Assembly: GCA_003993805.1 (NCBI GenBank)
Contig: RSEF01000002.1
Span: 74,586,146-74,650,145, forward strand
DNA: 64,000 nucleotides
Direction: 5' to 3'
From: Himantopus leucocephalus
Taxonomy: Eukaryota > Chordata > Aves > Charadriiformes > Recurvirostridae
Made by a program: the position numbers and the translations under genes
Part shown: in pieces, positions 51,001 through 63,200 of the stretch
How the letters are laid out: each line of letters starts with the position of its first letter
How positions within the stretch are numbered: the stretch's first letter is position 1
The notes under the pieces: generated by a model
The model's database searches: none
The model's input: only the letters and a program-made list of their open reading frames with translations
What the model was told of the DNA's origin: nothing

Positions 51001-51218
51001 TGATTGAGGTCATTCAGGATTTGTTGCTTCTCACTTTCCAGGCGTTGCTTCAAACGAGACTCTGATTCCAGGGTAACTTTCAAACGGTTCAGCTCCTCTT
51101 CCAATCTCTGCAGCCTGGCTTTGTCTTGCTCCAAAGCGCTCATTTTTATCAGCAAGGTTTCTCTTTCTTGCATAATGTGACTATACTGATTTTTGGATTC
51201 TTGAATCCTATTGGATGC
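48024..51218 (-). CDS. DSP: DSP exon 24: end of rod, plakin-repeat domains, GSR tail
   Basis: Last exon, 1,064 codons plus TAA. The acceptor is a T-rich tract ending AG at 51219-51220, and the exon opens with [11 protein letters not shown], continuing ...KQALE from exon 23. In order within the exon: coiled coil to about residue 165; plakin-repeat domain A from about 180 ([17 protein letters not shown]); domain B from about 430 ([23 protein letters not shown]); a linker with [16 protein letters not shown]; domain C from about 820 ([14 protein letters not shown]); and a tail of about 45 residues with GSR units, RRGSF and a Tyr/Ser-rich end. This region binds intermediate filaments. In mammals the serine of the RRGSF motif is a phosphorylation site that weakens filament binding. 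Open frames on the opposite strand here are shadows. Confidence 0.97.
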   Translation of the reverse strand, partial: ASNRIQESKNQYSHIMQERETLLIKMSALEQDKARLQRLEEELNRLKVTLESESRLKQRLESEKQQILNDLNQWKSQHSRTEESIRKIQCEREKSEREKNTLRSEIERLQMEIKRIEERYRCRLEETAVKNQSELESERLRLQREIEKLKQRPYGSHRSTQTEEDFCIDASKLLFSGLRKKITAMQLYECQLIDKLTLDKLLKGQRSVEEVAADIEPYLKGAGAIAGVSLSPRQKYSFVEAKRNQLLTAENAVLLLEAQAATGGVIDPHRNEMLTVDSAIARDLIEFDDREQIYTAEKAITGFKDPFSGKTVPVSEAIKKNLVDRETGIRLLEAQLAVGGIVDPVNSVFLPKDIALSRGLIDKDLYRILNNCQGTTKNFIDPTTKKAVTYMQLKEKCRIEPHTGLLLLPVQKRSMSFQGIRQPVSADALLEAGIIKESTRNDLERGAITVEEVSERIIDFLQGSSCIAGIYNEATKEKLGIYQAMKIGLVRPGTALELLEAQAATGFIVDPVSNVRLPVEEAYKRGLVGIEFKEKLLSAERAVTGYKDPETGNIISLFQAMNKELIERGHGIRLLEAQIATGGIIDPKESYRLPVETAYKRGYFNEELNQILSDPSDDTKGFFDPNTEENLTYLQLKERCIKDDATGLCLLPLREKKKVVHTSQKNTLRKRRVVIVDPETNREMSVQEAYSKGLIDYDTYTELAEQECEWEEITITGSDGSSRVVLVDRKTGSQYDIQDAIDKGLVERKFFDQYRSGSLSLTQFADMISCRNGTDEVFRHESVTRSPTVLSVRSSSSLIRSGSFSETPEECSPIAAIFDTENLEKISISEAIQRGIVDSITGQRLLEAQACTGGIICPTTGQRLSLQEATSQGIIDQDMATRLKPAQKAFIGFEGIKGGRKRMSAAEAVKEKWLPYEAGQRFLEFQYLTGGLVDPEVRGRISTEEAIRNGLIDGRAAQKLQDTNSYPKILTCPKTKLKISYKDAMNRSMVEDITGLKLLEAASVSSKGISSPYNVSSAPGSRSGSRSGSRSGSRSGSRRGSFDASASSSYSYSYSTFSSGSIGR

Positions 51219-54200
51219 CTACAATTTTAAAGAAGAAATAAACCAAGAGAGTATGGTTAGAGTTTATGCTGGTTAGATTTATGCTCTCCACTTACAATGC
51301 TTTTCAGCGTGTCATTTAACCTGCAGCAAGCTGCCACTGGAAAACATTCTAGTCGCAGCAGTACCTTACCCAAGACCACAGATACACATAAACCAGTGAA
51401 GGTACATTGTAGCTTCACTGACAGTGTTTCTAATGCCACCGGAGACTCCATTCTGTTACCCATAGCATTGATTTTCTCCTGATTTAGTTAGCTCCTTATA
51501 ACTTTTTAACACATCTCATATACACAGAGCATTCAAGACTCATTAAGAGTCTGATGCTCAGCAGATGTACCTTGGCATAGTCCTACTCACCTGGGAGAAT
51601 TTGTATCAGCTAAGGACTGGTCATAAATGGATAAAAAGGAAATATATGACTTGTTTTTCGCTTTCCTACTAGTTTCACATGTTACTCCAAGCAATTTTAC
51701 CTGTGTTGCTTTACATTTTAATTCACTTAATGTCTTTGTATATGTATACATATACACAAACACCTACAAGCATGCACATTTGCATACAGTTCATATTAAA
51801 TGGAACATAGGTTTATATATTTGTAATACATGCATATATATATGCACAGATGTCAGATAATCCTAAATGTTAGTATTTTTAAACAATCAGTATTAAGATT
51901 TTTAAAGTAAAGGAAAGAAACACTGAATAAAGGAAAGAATAGCTGAGAATGGGAACAAGAAAAAAAGTGTAAAGAGCAAGTACAAGAAAAAGCAAAGAAA
52001 CATTTTCACAAGTGCTCACTGGTATATATTTAAACAGTAGCTCTTTGGACAAGAAACCAGGCAGAAGAATGAAATAATAAAAAAAAAAAGTTTTCTTTAA
52101 CTTGTTTATGCTGTCACCTCAAGTTTAAGAAATAAGGTCCAACTGTAAAATTTGCAAGTGCCCTTAGTTACTTAGGAACATAAATCCCCAAAACAGTCAA
52201 CGAAATGCAGGCTTTAAGTACCTTAGGTACAGCTGACAACATCATCTTTAATCCTCACTGGTAGTCAACACCTTACCCAGCTAAGCAGCACTTCGACAGC
52301 TTGTTGGTTCTGTGTTTTTTAGCCGGTTTAGTTTGTGATAGCACTCAGGGCAGCCTCAAAGGACTGCTTTAGCCCATCCTGGCTGAAACAGCCTGGGGAA
52401 GCACACAGCCAGCAGGGTACAGCTAAAGCATAGTGGTACTCCATCTTCCCCCAGGATGACCTGGCGGAGACGGGCACAGACCCAGGGTTTCTCCTGGGGC
52501 ATGGGCTGAGGGCAAGGCTCAGCTAGACAATAAGACAGCTTATGGCTCCCTAGCACAGCTCCCAGGGAGTAAAGAGGCTAGGGAAGTGGGCAAATCCTGC
52601 CATTTTTGTTTAAAAATGAACAAGGAGAAGGGCCATAAAGGGGATATTAGTCACAAGTACAGCAAACTTAAACAGCAAAGTGTGAATTAAGTTGATTCAA
52701 ACGGACACTGCAATTAATTATGTATCTGAGAGACAGTAAAGCTGGGATCAAAATATGTGTGAATACCTCTAGAGCTTGCTTTTGGAATTTTTCAATTTCC
52801 TGTCTCAATTTTTCCCTTTCTTTCTGTAAATCATTAATCAACCCCTGAAGTTCCAGGGTTTGCTTGCTGCTCGTCTGAAGCTGATTCTTTAGTTCAGCAA
52901 TGGCAGTATTTTTCTCATCAACTTCACTTCTGACCATTCTGAGGTCATCGTACTCCAATCTAACATTTCGTAGCTCTTCCTCCAGTAACAAGTGTTCCTT
53001 GGTTAGGTTCTCGGTGAGAGACTGAAGCCTTTCAATTTCTATTTTGCACTCATTCAAGTTTTTGCTTTTCTCCTCAGAGGTTTTCTGTAAGTGCTCGTAT
53101 CGTAGGTGAGCCTGTTTTAATTGCTCCTGTTCTTGGACCAACTGACGGCGTAAAGTCTCAATATCAGATGTGTATTTTCTTATCTCCTCCATGTATCTCT
53201 GCTTCTCTCTCACATGACCATCTAATACTTCTCTTTGGTGTCTAAGGTCATCTTCATTTCTCTTCTTTACAATAGACACTTCCTCTATCTGCTGTGTGAG
53301 ATTAGTTATTTTAACTGATTGCTCTCTGAGAGATCTCCTCATGCCTTCTATTTCCTCCTCCAGTTTCTTCCTCCTGGACGTCTCCTCCATTACATTTTTA
53401 TTCTGCCTGCAAAGTTCCTCCTCCAGCTTATGTTTCTGGATCTGCAAGTCTTTTACAGTGCTCTGGAACTTTGCACTTTCTTGATCCCTCCCTTTTTTCT
53501 CTTGCGAAACTCTTTCATAGTCAATTTTCAGTCTGGCCAGTTCCTGCTCTTGGATCCTCAGCTTGTTAATTGTCTCAGTAGCACTCGTGTTTGCTTTCTG
53601 CAGGTCAAACTGGACTCTCTTTAACTGACTGTTCTCATCCTCTAGTTCTTTTCTCTGACTTGTTTCTACATCCAACAACTTTCTCAGCCTTTCAATCTCT
53701 TTGTTTCTTTCCTTAATGGTCTTAGAAGCATCATCAAGTGACTGTTTGTACCGCATGCTTTCATCGGAGTGCCTCTGAATAACTTGTTTTAGCTCAATCT
53801 CCAGCTGCTGTTTCTTCTGAGAAAGCTCTGAGCCAGCTGCCTTCTGCTGCTGAGCATTCTCTTCTATTTTCCGTAGATTATCCGTTGTCTGACTTATTGT
53901 ATTCTTCAGTCTCCTAATTTCCTCACACAAATTCCTATTTTCTCTCATGGCATTATCAAGCTGTGTTCTATAATTATTTGTGTCCTCTTCCTTTTGCATG
54001 GTGACCTGGTGAATTGTGGTCTTTGTGATATTAATCTCAGTTTCATATTTGTTCTTTAAACTAATAATTTCCTCATCATAACTGTTCCTTACCTTAGCCA
54101 ATTCATTCTCAAGTTCCCATCGGCTTTTAGCCTCTTCCTGAAGCTGAACCTTTAGCCTTTCCAGCTCCTTAGTTTTATCCTGAATTGTTGAGGCAGCCTC

Positions 54201-57200
54201 CTCAAGAGCCTGCTTGTATCTTGAGTTGTCTTCACCACGAAGCTGAATGATCTGTTTCAGCTCCAGCTCTAACTGATGCTTTTGCTGTGACACCTCAGAA
54301 CTGCAAGCCTTGTGCTGAAGAGCATCTTCTTCTGCCCTCCTCCGTTGATCTGTGGTTTGCAGAATGGCATCGTTCAGCCTCACAATCTCATCCTTAAGGT
54401 CTCTGTTTTCTCTTGTCAGTCTGTCAACCTGGGCTCTGAGGCCTTTTGCATCATCATCTTTCTGTGCAGCTATCTGCTGGATTGTGGTCTTCTTAATATT
54501 AATTTCTGTTTCATACTTGTTCTTTAAATTACTCATCTCCTCGCTAAACTGGTTTCTTACCTTAGCCAGCTCATTTTCATATTCCCTCTTCCGTGTGCCT
54601 TCGTCCTGAAGAAGAACCCTTAATCTTTCTATCTCGTACTCCTTCTCCTTGATGACCTTCTCAGACTCTAACTTTTGCCAACCAAGGCTGTCTTTCTCGT
54701 TTTGTCTTGTTTTCTGCAGCTGGTCATAGTCATTCTTCTGCTGCTCATATCTATCCTCCAGCAACTTCCTTTTCCTTTTCTCATCTTCAGTCTCATAAGT
54801 CAGCCTGGTTATTCTGTCATTTAGATCCTTTATTTGAGCATAGCATTTGTCCAGGTTTTGCTTAGCAGAATTTCCATCCATTTCAGCTTGTCTTTTCATC
54901 TCCTCCAAACTCATCAGCTTTGCCTTCAGCTGAGAAATGTCCATCTGATACTTCTGCAGATTTTGCTCCAGGAATTTATGTTTGTTGTTTGTCTCTGAAT
55001 TTGAATCCCTGGCAAGCCTAAGTTCTTCTTCCAGAAGTTCAATTTTGGTGTTTTTCATCTGTAAAATGATAGCAGAAAAACAAACAAACAAAAAACACCA
55101 CATAAACATTTGTCACAACTGTTTCAAAATCATCACATGCAATACAATATACATTTGTAACACTGACGACTTACAAAGCATTTTTTTCTCTGCTTCAATG
55201 AGAGCTCCTTTTTTATTTAATGTCATCAAGACAAATTCTGGAATCCTTAATTATTCAGAGTCAAACCTTATTCAGAAATCAGCACAATGACAGTCAGAAG
55301 GGAAACGGTACTTGACGGGGGGTGGGAGGGGAGATGCAATACAGATAGTAAAATCTGATGTACCAAGAGTTCACCAGCAAAATATTAAATGGCCTCATTT
55401 AGAACCTCCACGATTTTCAAACAGGTGATTCACATTCCATATACGTGACCTCATAAATGGGCCTCTGTTTCCACTGAGCTGAATCAAACCAGGAGTTACT
55501 CCATTTGAAACACTGTAGATATAGCCTGAAACGAGGTGTGGCCCCTTAACCATGAGGAGCAAGTTTTCAGCACCAAGATGTGTACTCTCACTGAGGTCAA
55601 GGTCCTGATGGGCAGAGAAGGACCTCTTGTGTGCTTTGATGACCACCTCCTAATTATCAAGAAGACTAATGTTCTCCACCTCACACATGACCTTGAAGGT
55701 AATTTTGCAAGATACTGTACTCTCTGACATGCATGAAACTGCTTATATGCCTCCTTCATGGGACACCACTGAGCTCAGGATTTAGTTTTGTGGGTTGTTT
55801 TGCACTGTACTTAAGCAGAAAATATTTGATCAGTGATACCTTCTATTTTTATCACAGGTTAGTGAGTTAAAGTAAGTAAAAGAGTCAGATTACCTTCAAG
55901 TCCTCCATGCTCTTTAACATTTCACTTAAGAATCTGTAATAATCTCCTGATCTTGTAAGAAGCTCTATGTAGCGAGACTGAGCCTCATTAGCCTTGAAAA
56001 GAAAGAGAATTGTTAGCCACTTGTACTACAAAGTTAGATATGAACACACCTATGTCTCAGATCATTTAAAGGATTCCAATCCACTTGAGAAAACGTATCA
56101 CTTCACGAAGTAAAAAGCAAATTCCCCTCCTCACAAATTCACATTACTTTTTGGGGACCCCAAATTTATAAATTCTCCCTTCCCATAAACCCACACCTTC
56201 TTTTTCAAGATTATTTTCCCCCACGGCTGCTGCAATATTAAATCCAAGGCTTAATCCCCTGGTTCATCATGCTCTTCCTGTCTGACAGTCACAAATAACC
56301 TATGTTAAACTTTTAATAGCGGTTAATTCCCAGGTTGAAAGTGACTAAACCACTTGGGGCATGAATCTTACTTTCTCACAATATGTATGCAACGGACGTT
56401 GAATAGGAATGAGGTAAATTCCTGAGGGCTAATCTACTGTCTAAATGAGCCCAAGTATGATTTTACAGCACAGCAACTATTCTGCACTAATTCCTCGCGC
56501 TTACGTGCTTAGTACATATTACCAATGACAGTGCTAATTATTAGAATACAGCTGGCTATGACTCACAATGGCTCACACGGACAAACGAATTCAAAAGACT
56601 GATAGGGAGGAAAGAAAGATACCTCTTGCAGAATCAGCACTGCAGGAGACTGAACCACGCACTTCTTGATAGGTATGTTGAGCAATGTTTCTAATCCGGA
56701 ACTGTAGGAAGCAACCTGTAGTTCATAATCCTGTAAAACAACAGGGAAAGGTAAGACCCATTTAGCAACTGCCAAGGTACTCTCTGGGAATCTGGATTTC
56801 CCAAAATGCAAATAAAGTTTTGGGGTTGCTTTGTGGGGTTTTTTTTTGTTCTGTTTTGGTTTTGTTTGTTTGTTTGTTTGTTTTTTAATAAAAAGCTACA
56901 TTTTCCCTTGTTTATATCTCTGGCCATGTACAGATGATCCTCTATCATAAACAGAAGCTCACCAATTCAAGTACCACTGTGGAGGCTCATGAAGGAGAAT
57001 GTCAAAGGGAAAAAGAGAAAAAACATTTTTAAAAAAAGGGAAGATGCATCTTTCCATTAGTTGAGGGCTAACCCGAGGAGAAAAAGACTCATGGGATCAG
57101 CTGGTCTAGGTACTGTTATCAACCAAAACTTCATCAGAAATAACTGTCTCTGTATCTCTGTCATATCACATACACCACACTATGTATATAGCAAGATCTT

Positions 57201-60200
57201 TGTCACAGAAAGTTAGATTGAGCTGGAGAAAGCATGGATATAAAGGTGACAAAACTGCAAAGACCACAAACCCATTCCCTTTATATCATCTTGGTTTTCA
57301 TGGCTATTGCACACCACTCCTCCTGCTAATCTGCATTTGTCTTGCCTCCTAGACCAGATCCTAATCAGACCTAATTTCTAAGGTACCAATCTCTTCTCTA
57401 CTCCCTTGATTTTTTAACACGTGAACTGGAAAGTTTGGTCTGGCTAGAAGGAGGCTTTGATTCTCCTGAAGAGAAGCTCTCACTGGAATCTCCTGCATCA
57501 TCCTGTGGTCTTCAGGTGACAAGTACACAAATTGCTTTCATTATATTTTTGTACACACAAGTGCTTCACCCCAGCAATTTCTGCACACACACATCAGGGA
57601 GCTGACATTTCACCTGCCAGCAGAGCAGAGACAATGGGATGAGCCTGACCATGAAAAACCACACCCCATAAAAATGCTGAAATCCAAGTACCTTAATCGC
57701 AGCTGAGCACTGATCTGCATGCTTGAGAAGCTCCTCAACTTTGTCTCGCTTCCCACAGATTTCATTGTGCAAGTTCTGTCAAGAAAAAAGTGAGCTGTGA
57801 AGCATTCCCTCAAGATTCACCAGTATTTCCTCCTGTACACGCTCCCTCCATCAGAAGGCACCTGCAAGATGAGACCACTGCAACCCCAGAGGTTTAGACC
57901 TGACCGGTAGCTGTGCAGTTTTTACACTGGCAAGCTCCCTGTGCATGAGAAGGTTGTTCTCAGAAAGAACACCTAGCAACTGAACAACCCCCAGAGCTGG
58001 GGAGGAAAGTTCCTTAACTTTAGCTTAGATGTATTTCCTCACTTTTTACTTTTGTGCTATAATCTGTCCCATAAGTTGCACCATCATACAGTCCCTTGAA
58101 TTAATTCAAAGCTGGTATGTATAAGCGTCAGTGATCGTGCAGGAGCCAAAAAAAGTCTTGTTCATAATCTGTAGCAGTGCTGACAGAAAGTAATGAGGAT
58201 AATATCCTCTCTCCTGCCTCCTACACATGTGGTGTTTTTTGGTAGCTTGCGTATTTTATAATTCAAAACAGGCCAGTGTACTGTAGGCTGCATTGATACT
58301 GATATTTTCTGAATAACAAAACAATTTAAAATCCAGGTAACTGAAGACAAGTCATTCAGGCGCTGAATACCTTCTGATCATGTAGATATCTCATGATAGC
58401 GTTGCAATCGCACAGCTTCATGGACTCGATAGCATCCTGCCTGCGCTTGGCATCACAGATCCATTTGCACAGAGCCTGGTAGAGATCTCGGTAAGTTTTC
58501 AGCTGTTTGATCTGCCTTTCTAAATCCCATGATCTAGAAAAAAAACATAGAATACTGTCAAAATGGAAAGTGCATTCTCTTTGTCTTTCTTCAAACGTTT
58601 TTCAGAAATAAGACACAGTAATAAACTACATAAAACTCTCGGAAGCTCTAAAAGGAGATTCTGAACAAAAATTTCAAATAAATGAGAATTGTACTGGTTA
58701 TTAGTCAGCCAACATGGGGTTTTAGTGCCTCGCTTTTGAGTAACTCTGAAATACACAGAGGCTGCCACTTCCTGTCAACTGAGGGATGGATAAAACCTTG
58801 CAGTGATAAGAATCAAATTCACTGACTTCAGTACTCTTGTTTTTAATTTTCACTAAACAACTAGCAACCAGCCAATTTTTATTACTAGGACTAGATTTTG
58901 GCCTGAAGTAAAAACAAAACAAAACACACCACACCCAAAAAAACCCACAAACAATCAGAATATGCCTTCATTAAAATAAAGTATTAGAAAAAAAAATTGT
59001 TGGGATTTTTTTACTTAATTCTTAGTGTTAATTTTTTAACCCTCAGGTACAGGGTATTCAGGAATAAGCATGGTTGCTTTGTTTGAGGGGGAAAATGCCG
59101 ACTGGAAGTACTTAATCCGAGAACATTAGCAAGAATAAAAAAAAATAATTACAACAACTCCTTAGCACATAGGTTATACATTTTCATGAATAACTACATT
59201 TTCCTGCTTGGTCTTACACAATCCCTTTTAAAGTACGCTCAACTTATTCACAGTTGCTCTAGTCTTATTGCCCTGAAGTCATAATTTGTCCTCTGGAAGT
59301 GATGAGTAGTGCACATCAGTTCTTTTAGACTCACTGTTAAGATTATCTTAGTAACAATAGCAATAAGGAAGAACCTATTAGAAAATACGATCAAACCTGT
59401 TATCTATCTGCTTATCAGCTCTCTGCCAGCGGTCTATTAGCTGAGTAACTTTGTCACAGAACTTTCCAATGTCCATGTCATACAGGGTATATGACTGGCA
59501 AGACTGTGAGTGAATCTGAAGCGTTTTCTGTAGCTCATTTTCCAGGGCATTCAGTAGCGATTTCTTCATGTTTAGGTCTGCTTTCATTTTCTACAGAAAA
59601 ACCAAAATGTTGTCATACATTTTATTCTTGAGAGGAATTTAACCATCAACAACAGGCACAATGTATTGGGATCTAAAGATTTTACTTCTAATTCAGTAAG
59701 GCATGTACACGGATGTCAGCTGGACTTAATATGTTTAAAGTGAAACACCTACTTTGGTAAACAGATTTGGACTTAATGTGTTTAAAGTTACACTCAAATA
59801 ATTTGCTAAACCAAAGCCCTCTGCCATCATATTTTGTAGCTAAGATTCCAGTTTCTCAGAACTATGTAGAGTAGCAACCAAAAAAAAAAAAGAAGGGAAG
59901 AGCCTGCCTTGCTTGCTCCTAGAAACAATGGACTAGAAAATTTCATTGAAGTAGAAAAGATTCCTGCACTTGCCATAGCTGTGGAATCAAGCCTCAGGAT
60001 TGGTATATCTAGTTTTTAAATGTTATGTAAAAATCGGCACAGAATTTTTTCCCCTGCTTACATTTTTATAAACATATTCCATGGAGACATTTTTTTACGC
60101 ACACACTTGTTTGTGTGCACATACTGGCATACTGTGGGGTATCGCCTAATGGCACAGGCAGTGCAGGCAGCGGTCTGCCTTGCATCACCCAGTCACAGGG

Positions 60201-63200
60201 ATGACTGCATCCTTCGATAATATGCTCAAGCATTTTTTTTGTGTAGCTCAAATTTACACCAGCTAAAAACAACTCCCAACAACTGAACGGCAGCTCCCAT
60301 TTAACATGATAAAAAGGTAACCTGGTTGTGCTCCATTTGTGCCACCTACACACTTTTTTCCTACTACACCTGAGAACAGGAAAGAACGAAAGAGTCCCTA
60401 TTCTCCCAAAGTGCATAAAAGGACCAGCTCAATGCCAGATAAATTCTGGTTCTGCAAGCCAACTTTGTGCTCAGCAAAGCAGTTATTCTTTGCCTTCTCC
60501 CCCTGTACAGGATGGATAGTTCTCACTGTAAGATTTCAAATGGAGTCTATGGCAAAACCAGGACACACAATAACACTCAAATTTACTTGTTACAACTAGA
60601 TGACAAGGGAAACTAACAAGCCTTTTTGCAAGAAAAGAGGTATTGCCTTCAAATGTAGCTTCATAAAAGATACAAATAAACACAGATAATTTTGTACAGA
60701 AATGTGTTACGGTGACCTTCCATGCCACTGGCTTTTCTGTGGGGGCAGCCAGAACTAGGGGATGGAAGAAGTAGTAATGCATAAATTCCTTCTAATAATT
60801 TGCAAAAGCATTGTATGTCTATGTAATAAAATACAACAGGATCAGCATTTCCATCTCCTGTGATTTTGTAAGGGTTTCACCCAGTTCAATAGCCCAGTGC
60901 TGGCAGCTATGAATTTTGCCTTGCTGTGTCCTTGGGTCTTGGGCTCTCACCTTCAGACAAGCCCGATAAGCCTCCACTTTATCAAGATCCAAAGGAACAG
61001 TCTCCTCTTCAGAAAGCCTGACTTCAAAAACTCTAATCACATCTTCAGTTTGTAGAATAATCTGGAGCAGACACCTCAGTGCATTCAAGCTAAAATAAAT
61101 AATGTAAGACAAAATCTGTTATGGACAGGGCCAGGAAAGGTGATATTTCTAATTAATTACAGATCATTAGTTAAAGAGAATAGACAATACAGAAGAAATT
61201 TCAGTGATACCCATGATTCTCACTTTTTTTCTTTTAAAGTCTTCCAGAAAAGGGAAGAAATTCAGGTAAGTGTCTGTTTCTACCCACATGTACAGCATTT
61301 GTAGGAAAGAAGGTGTAATTGTACACTACTGGTGACAAAAGGCAGGCTTCTAGACTAAGAATTACAGAATAAATGATTTATTGCTATAACCTCAATTTTC
61401 TTACCTGTCTAAGTAGCCAGCAGAAACACCATTAATATTTTCCAGTTTTTGAAATAGGGCATTTATCTCTGACTGCAAGTACACATACTTTTCACAGCCT
61501 CTGAAGTTAGGCAGCAAGTCCTTATGCTTATTGAGGGTTTCAGCCATTATTTGAGAGTCATTCTGCACACCCTAAGGAAAGAGAACGCCTGATTTACACA
61601 TTTTTGGTGGCTCAATGATCATTCTACAGCACATATACAATTAGTCTCCTTATCCAAATAGTCCGCTGTTATCTAACCAGCCTGACTGAGGACTGAACCA
61701 GTGTTGGAGCCTGCTTTCTTCAAGGTAAGTAACATTGGCCAGTTTCTTTTTTGCACAGTCCACAACAGGTAGTATCTCTTTTTGAGCACCTCATCCACTC
61801 TGAAACAGCTCTGTTGAAAGCAGAGCGCTTTACTGCCAGCTGCTTACTGCACTCAGTAGACGTGCAGAGGTCCTGCTGCTCTTAAGACCTTTGCAACCTC
61901 ATTACCTCAGGAGAATTTCTCATATACTGAACCTGTTCTCTCTTCTTACTAATCTTCTCTCTCCAGTCTCCTTCAAATCTTAAGAACTTGGAGAGGGAGT
62001 TTGTAAGCCTCATCTATCCACTCTGCATCCCACGGACAGTACTTCAGAGGCAGGTAGCAAAGTGGGGTCCATGCAAAAGGATATTAATAGTGCTTTAACC
62101 TGGATGAGGCTTAACATGAGCTCATGTCCACTTGACATAAAGCTTTCTGTATTCTTTGCCTGACAGAATTTGACTTCTAAAATCCAAGAGTCAACTTTTT
62201 CTACATAGGAGCCAAATTCCAATCCAAATCATCATGGTTAGCTTCCAATTGAGAATTTTCTGCTCAGGATGTACGTCTTTCCCAGCTGATCAGAAATACA
62301 ACAGCAACATGCTCTGCAACACAGAGTCATACTGAGCTTCAGATGCTCAAAGAAAAACATCCACAGTTACCTCTAAGTCCTTTATTCTGACTGAAAAGTC
62401 ATGCACAGCCCCTTGATCCACTCCAAGAGGAGCTCTTTGAACCATGCGAATCTCAGAAGCTTCAATCTGACGCCGAAGTTTCTGGAGCTCCATCAGCAGC
62501 CAGGCCTCTTGCTTCTCATGTTCTCGGTTCCTCTCATTAACAATAATAGTGTTTGACGAACCCACAGGACAGGTCTCAGTTGGGACCACTGTAAAATGAA
62601 TTGGGTAAATGTCAACTGCAAGAGAACTGAGCATCTACATATAGAAAGCCAATGCAGTGCCAAAGTGACCTAACCACTAATTTGATCTGTAGAACTGAGA
62701 ACAGGTAGAAGATCTGGGCCCTTAGGGAGCTGTTTCAAGTAATGAAATCCCCCCTTCACAAAAAGAGAAAGTTGTTTCCTCAAATGCAGCAGTGAGGTTT
62801 TGCTTCCTAATAACTGAAAATATAACAAATGGACTAAATTACTCTCATTTTCCCAGCAAGTTCCATGAAGATCAGAGGACTATTCCCAGATTCACACCAC
62901 AGGAAGGAAGAACAAAACATACTCTTCCCTGCGCATGGCCTGTTTTGTTACGTGTGGACAAAGCAGTACAATTCTTGAACATGTTTCCATTCATATGTTA
63001 ACGAAAACATTTTCACATAAAAACAATGCACCACCACCCCCCAAAGAAATCCAAGCAGTACAATCTCTACAGAAAACCAGCAGGATGACAAACCTGTTTG
63101 TGGCTGCCTTGGTTGATTGGGCAGCTGTATAATCAAGGTTTGGTAGTGCTTCTGAGCATCAGTGAACTGAGTCTGGATCTTTCGCTTGTCTTCATCGCCA

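Noticed and set aside
52668..52766. Extension of the DSP exon 23 frame beyond QALE
   Set aside because: The sequence after 52767 begins GTATTC, and exon 24 opens with ASNRIQ, which continues the known protein. The extra residues are intron read-through.
55059..55109. Upstream Met and hydrophobic residues before MKNTKIE in exon 23
   Set aside because: This is the intron's polypyrimidine tract translated. The acceptor AG at 55060-55059 marks the real exon start.
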